Assembly: GCA_018654125.1 (NCBI GenBank)
Contig: JABIME010000314.1
Span: forward strand, 1-9,086
Reading direction: 5' to 3'
Length of the DNA stretch: 9,086 nucleotides
Source: Candidatus Cloacimonadota bacterium
Lineage (GTDB): Bacteria > Cloacimonadota > Cloacimonadia > Cloacimonadales > TCS61
In this document: positions 7,689 through 9,086 of the stretch, one piece after another
Numbering within the stretch: position 1 is the first letter of the stretch
How the letters are laid out: each line of letters opens with the position of its first letter
The notes under the pieces: generated by a model
Told to the model about the DNA's origin: nothing
Database searches by the model: none
Seen by the model: the letters and a program-made list of their open reading frames with translations, nothing else
Translations under genes and position numbers: made by a program

Positions 7689-7705
7689 TACATGACTGTA
7701 CTCTC

Positions 7706-8044
7706 CTAAAGTTTCGTATATTTCTTCGAGTTTCCCCTGGCTTTTTCCACGGGGTATTTTATAGCATTTTTCTTCATTTTATCGTTGGCAGCTTCTATCG
7801 GATCAATTCCCATTTCATCACATAAGCGTAACAAGTAAACAAAGGTATCACCAATTTCGTCTTTTACTTCGTTAAAGGTTTCTTCGTCCAGCTGCCTACT
7901 TTCTTCTGCTGTCTTCCACTGGAAGTGCTCCATAATTTCGGCTGCTTCAATGCTGAGTGCCATGGCTAAATTCTTGGGGCTGTGGAATTGTTCCCAGTCG
8001 CGTTCCTGTATAAATTTCCTTATTTTCAACATGAGATCTTTCAT
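7706..8044 (-). CDS. MazG-like nucleotide pyrophosphohydrolase (RS21-C6/DCTPP1 type)
   Basis: A 112-residue all-alpha NTP pyrophosphohydrolase that converts (d)NTPs to the monophosphate and pyrophosphate, usually as house-cleaning of the nucleotide pool. Relatives of the RS21-C6/DCTPP1 type prefer dCTP and modified dCTPs such as 5-methyl-dCTP. The metal-binding signature is complete: E33-A-A-E36 in 'LSIEAAEIMEHFQW' (30-43), and E63-I-G-D66 in 'VKDEIGDTFVYLLRL' (60-74), the expected EXXE...EXXD arrangement. The N-terminal 'FHSPKNLAMAL' (20-30) is typical of the subgroup. Length matches the single-domain family (about 100-120 residues). The ATG at 8044 has AAAGGA (8055-8050) five bases upstream; a second in-frame ATG four codons later is a minor alternative. 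It is on the same strand as the McrBC-like pair, 197 bases upstream, and probably has its own promoter. The substrate is inferred from the family only. Confidence 0.9.
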   Translation of the reverse strand: MKDLMLKIRKFIQERDWEQFHSPKNLAMALSIEAAEIMEHFQWKTAEESRQLDEETFNEVKDEIGDTFVYLLRLCDEMGIDPIEAANDKMKKNAIKYPVEKARGNSKKYTKL

Positions 8045-8084
8045 AGTTTTCCTTTCTTTTGTTCAAAATAATAATGCATCATGA

Positions 8085-8111
8085 ATTGAATAATTAAGTC
8101 TTAACTGTCAA
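8085..8111 (-). promoter_or_regulatory. Candidate promoter for the pyrophosphohydrolase gene
   Basis: A perfect TTGACA lies at 8111-8106 on the - strand. With a 15-base spacer it is followed by TTCAAT (8090-8085, four of six matches to TATAAT). An inverted repeat TTAAG-T-CTTAA (8094-8104) sits inside the spacer and could be an operator. The short spacer and weak -10 keep confidence low. If this is right, transcription would start about 35 bases before the ATG at 8044. Confidence 0.3.
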
Positions 8112-8269
8112 GCAGAATAAAAGAGCGTAATCGTTTTTCCAAAAAGAGAAAAGCCGACACATAACTATTTGATAGTGTGTAATAAATACAGGGTTTAGGT
8201 TTGTGTAGAAGCGCTGAGAACGAGAATCTTGGATGATAAGATATTTTTTCAGCTATTTAAAAAAGAATT

Positions 8270-8301
8270 ACTTCTCCCCTCTCACTTCTCACTTTTCACT
8301 T
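8270..8301. repeat. Tandem heptamer repeat (about 4.5 copies)
   Basis: On the + strand the units are acttctc, ccctctc, acttctc, acttttc and a partial actt, a perfect seven-base period with few substitutions. On the - strand this reads as AGTGAGA-like units. It starts nine bases after the SGNH stop codon and is the main feature in the 8045-8310 gap. It encodes nothing visible and does not form a hairpin, because one strand is almost purely pyrimidine. Confidence 0.6.
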
Positions 8302-8310
8302 AAAAATTTA

Positions 8311-9086
8311 TTAGTTCCAGGGATTATATTGTAGTACAGTTTCCCAGGCGATAGTTTGTAAAAAGTCTCTTTGTTCCACAGTAATTTGAGGATCGTTAAC
8401 ATAGTTTATACCTTCGGGGCTCTCACCAAACAGGCAGGCATAAAACACACAGATACTTAGATACGTTCCCCACACATTTGGGTGGCTATCATCAGAGAGA
8501 TGCAGAATAAGCTCAGGATCCTGCAAGAGTGAATTTTGCCAGGCTCTTCCCACCGGACAAACCATGGCATCTAGTTGTTCTCCAATAGTATCATAAGCTG
8601 CGGCCAATCCTTCTATCATACTCGGATCAAAAGCGCGTGCCCAAGTCATAAAAAATGCAGTTTCAGCACCCGCTCCGGTAATAACTCCATCTAGTAAAGT
8701 AGCGTACTGGTACATAAGTTCCGGGTTATCTATAGGTCTGGTACTTTGTTCCTGCAAGATCACATAATCCCAACCACCAGTTTCTATAGTCGTTATTGTA
8801 CTGGCATTATTGTAATGAGATTCTAGTGTAGCTCCGCCACTTGTTACCGCTTCTGCATTAAAATTCAATTCAGGATGCACTTCATCTACCATTTCCTGCA
8901 AGCGTACATCCATGCCACCATTACCATAAGTGTAGCTGTTACCTATAAATAAAACGTTTCTGGGTGGTTCTGTTGCCGAGGTACTAAAAGTAATATTCTC
9001 TATCTGCTCTAAGGGTATTGTCTCGGTTGTGCCATCTGTTTTTTGAATTATCATATCTGTAGCAAAACATAAGCTTGCTGATAACA
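8311..9086 (-). CDS. Secreted SGNH/GDSL-like hydrolase, 5' end beyond the window
   Basis: The reading frame has no stop up to the window edge. Ten codons before the ATG at 9054 read 'LSASLCFATD', which looks like the end of a signal peptide with cleavage near C-F-A. That ATG is therefore internal and the true start lies past 9086. Numbering from M at 9054, residues 1-24 form a short 'TDGTTE...LEQIENITFS' module, then the hydrolase: 'VLFIGNSYTYGNGG' (34-47) with nucleophile S40, 'TSGGATL' (71-77) with the block II glycine, 'VILQEQS' (98-104) where Q replaces the usual block III N, and 'DDSHPN' (188-193) giving the D-x-x-H pair D188/H191. The protein is predicted to be exported and to hydrolyse an ester, for example on a carbohydrate or lipid; the substrate is unknown. 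The 'GNSYT' and 'LQEQS' motifs fit the DUF4886-like branch of SGNH proteins. It ends at 'NPWN' with no C-terminal sorting domain. The stop is TAA at 8313-8311. Confidence 0.82.
   Translation of the reverse strand, partial: LSASLCFATDMIIQKTDGTTETIPLEQIENITFSTSATEPPRNVLFIGNSYTYGNGGMDVRLQEMVDEVHPELNFNAEAVTSGGATLESHYNNASTITTIETGGWDYVILQEQSTRPIDNPELMYQYATLLDGVITGAGAETAFFMTWARAFDPSMIEGLAAAYDTIGEQLDAMVCPVGRAWQNSLLQDPELILHLSDDSHPNVWGTYLSICVFYACLFGESPEGINYVNDPQITVEQRDFLQTIAWETVLQYNPWN

Noticed and set aside
8157..8180. A possible hairpin: ACAC-ACTAT arms pairing with ATAGT-GTGT, with a three-base bulge and a TTG loop, followed on the - strand by a T-rich stretch; considered as a terminator for the SGNH gene.
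   Set aside because: The stem is AT-rich and bulged, the T-rich run is interrupted and starts four bases after the stem, and it lies about 130 bases past the stop codon.
1..9086. Looked for tRNA or rRNA genes, CRISPR arrays, riboswitches, insertion sequences and integrases.
   Set aside because: No cloverleaf-like or conserved RNA segments, no regularly spaced repeats, and no transposase or integrase motifs were seen in any reading frame.

Overview
The window looks like a piece of an AT-rich bacterial chromosome. No 16S or other taxonomic marker is present. The exported SGNH-type protein at the right edge opens its mature part with a short 'TDGTTE...LEQIENITFS' module. I associate that module with Cloacimonadota and related FCB-group bacteria, so the host assignment is a low-confidence guess.

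Layout. Positions 1-2519 (+ strand) are a tight housekeeping run: the 3' end of a DusB-type tRNA-dihydrouridine synthase, a soluble TPR-repeat protein whose start overlaps it by 29 bases, and a cardiolipin synthase with two HKD motifs. An 84-base AT-rich gap separates this run from a convergent pair on the - strand. Positions 7508 down to 2604 (- strand) form a two-gene McrBC-like operon: an 866-residue McrB-like motor (N-terminal module, DUF3578/MrcB_N-like domain, AAA+ NTPase), then, 3 bases later, a 766-residue DUF2357/DUF524-type PD-(D/E)XK nuclease with a C-terminal extension. Further right, also on the - strand, are a small MazG-like nucleotide pyrophosphohydrolase (8044-7706) and the C-terminal part of a secreted SGNH/GDSL-like hydrolase (9086-8311) whose start lies beyond the window.

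How the genes work together. The main item is the motor plus nuclease pair, predicted to act as a modification-dependent (type IV-like) restriction or other nucleic-acid-targeting defence system. No methyltransferase accompanies it. Compared with E. coli McrBC, the motor has a shortened signature motif (N-I-D-E in place of N-T-A-D), a longer stretch between Walker A and Walker B, and an N-terminal module that I cannot name. The nuclease has an extra C-terminal domain that reads like a PUA/EVE-type fold. The flanking genes look like ordinary chromosome, so the pair was probably inserted as a defence cassette between the dus-TPR-cls run and the pyrophosphohydrolase gene. The 197 bases upstream of the motor gene carry a possible decayed coding remnant. 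The 266 bases between the pyrophosphohydrolase and the SGNH gene hold a candidate promoter and a heptamer tandem repeat. Hand-counted GC samples differ strongly (15/60 in the motor gene at 6361-6420; 30/60 in the SGNH gene at 8521-8580), but the TPR gene also has a 15/60 sample (781-840). Base composition alone therefore does not mark the defence pair as foreign.
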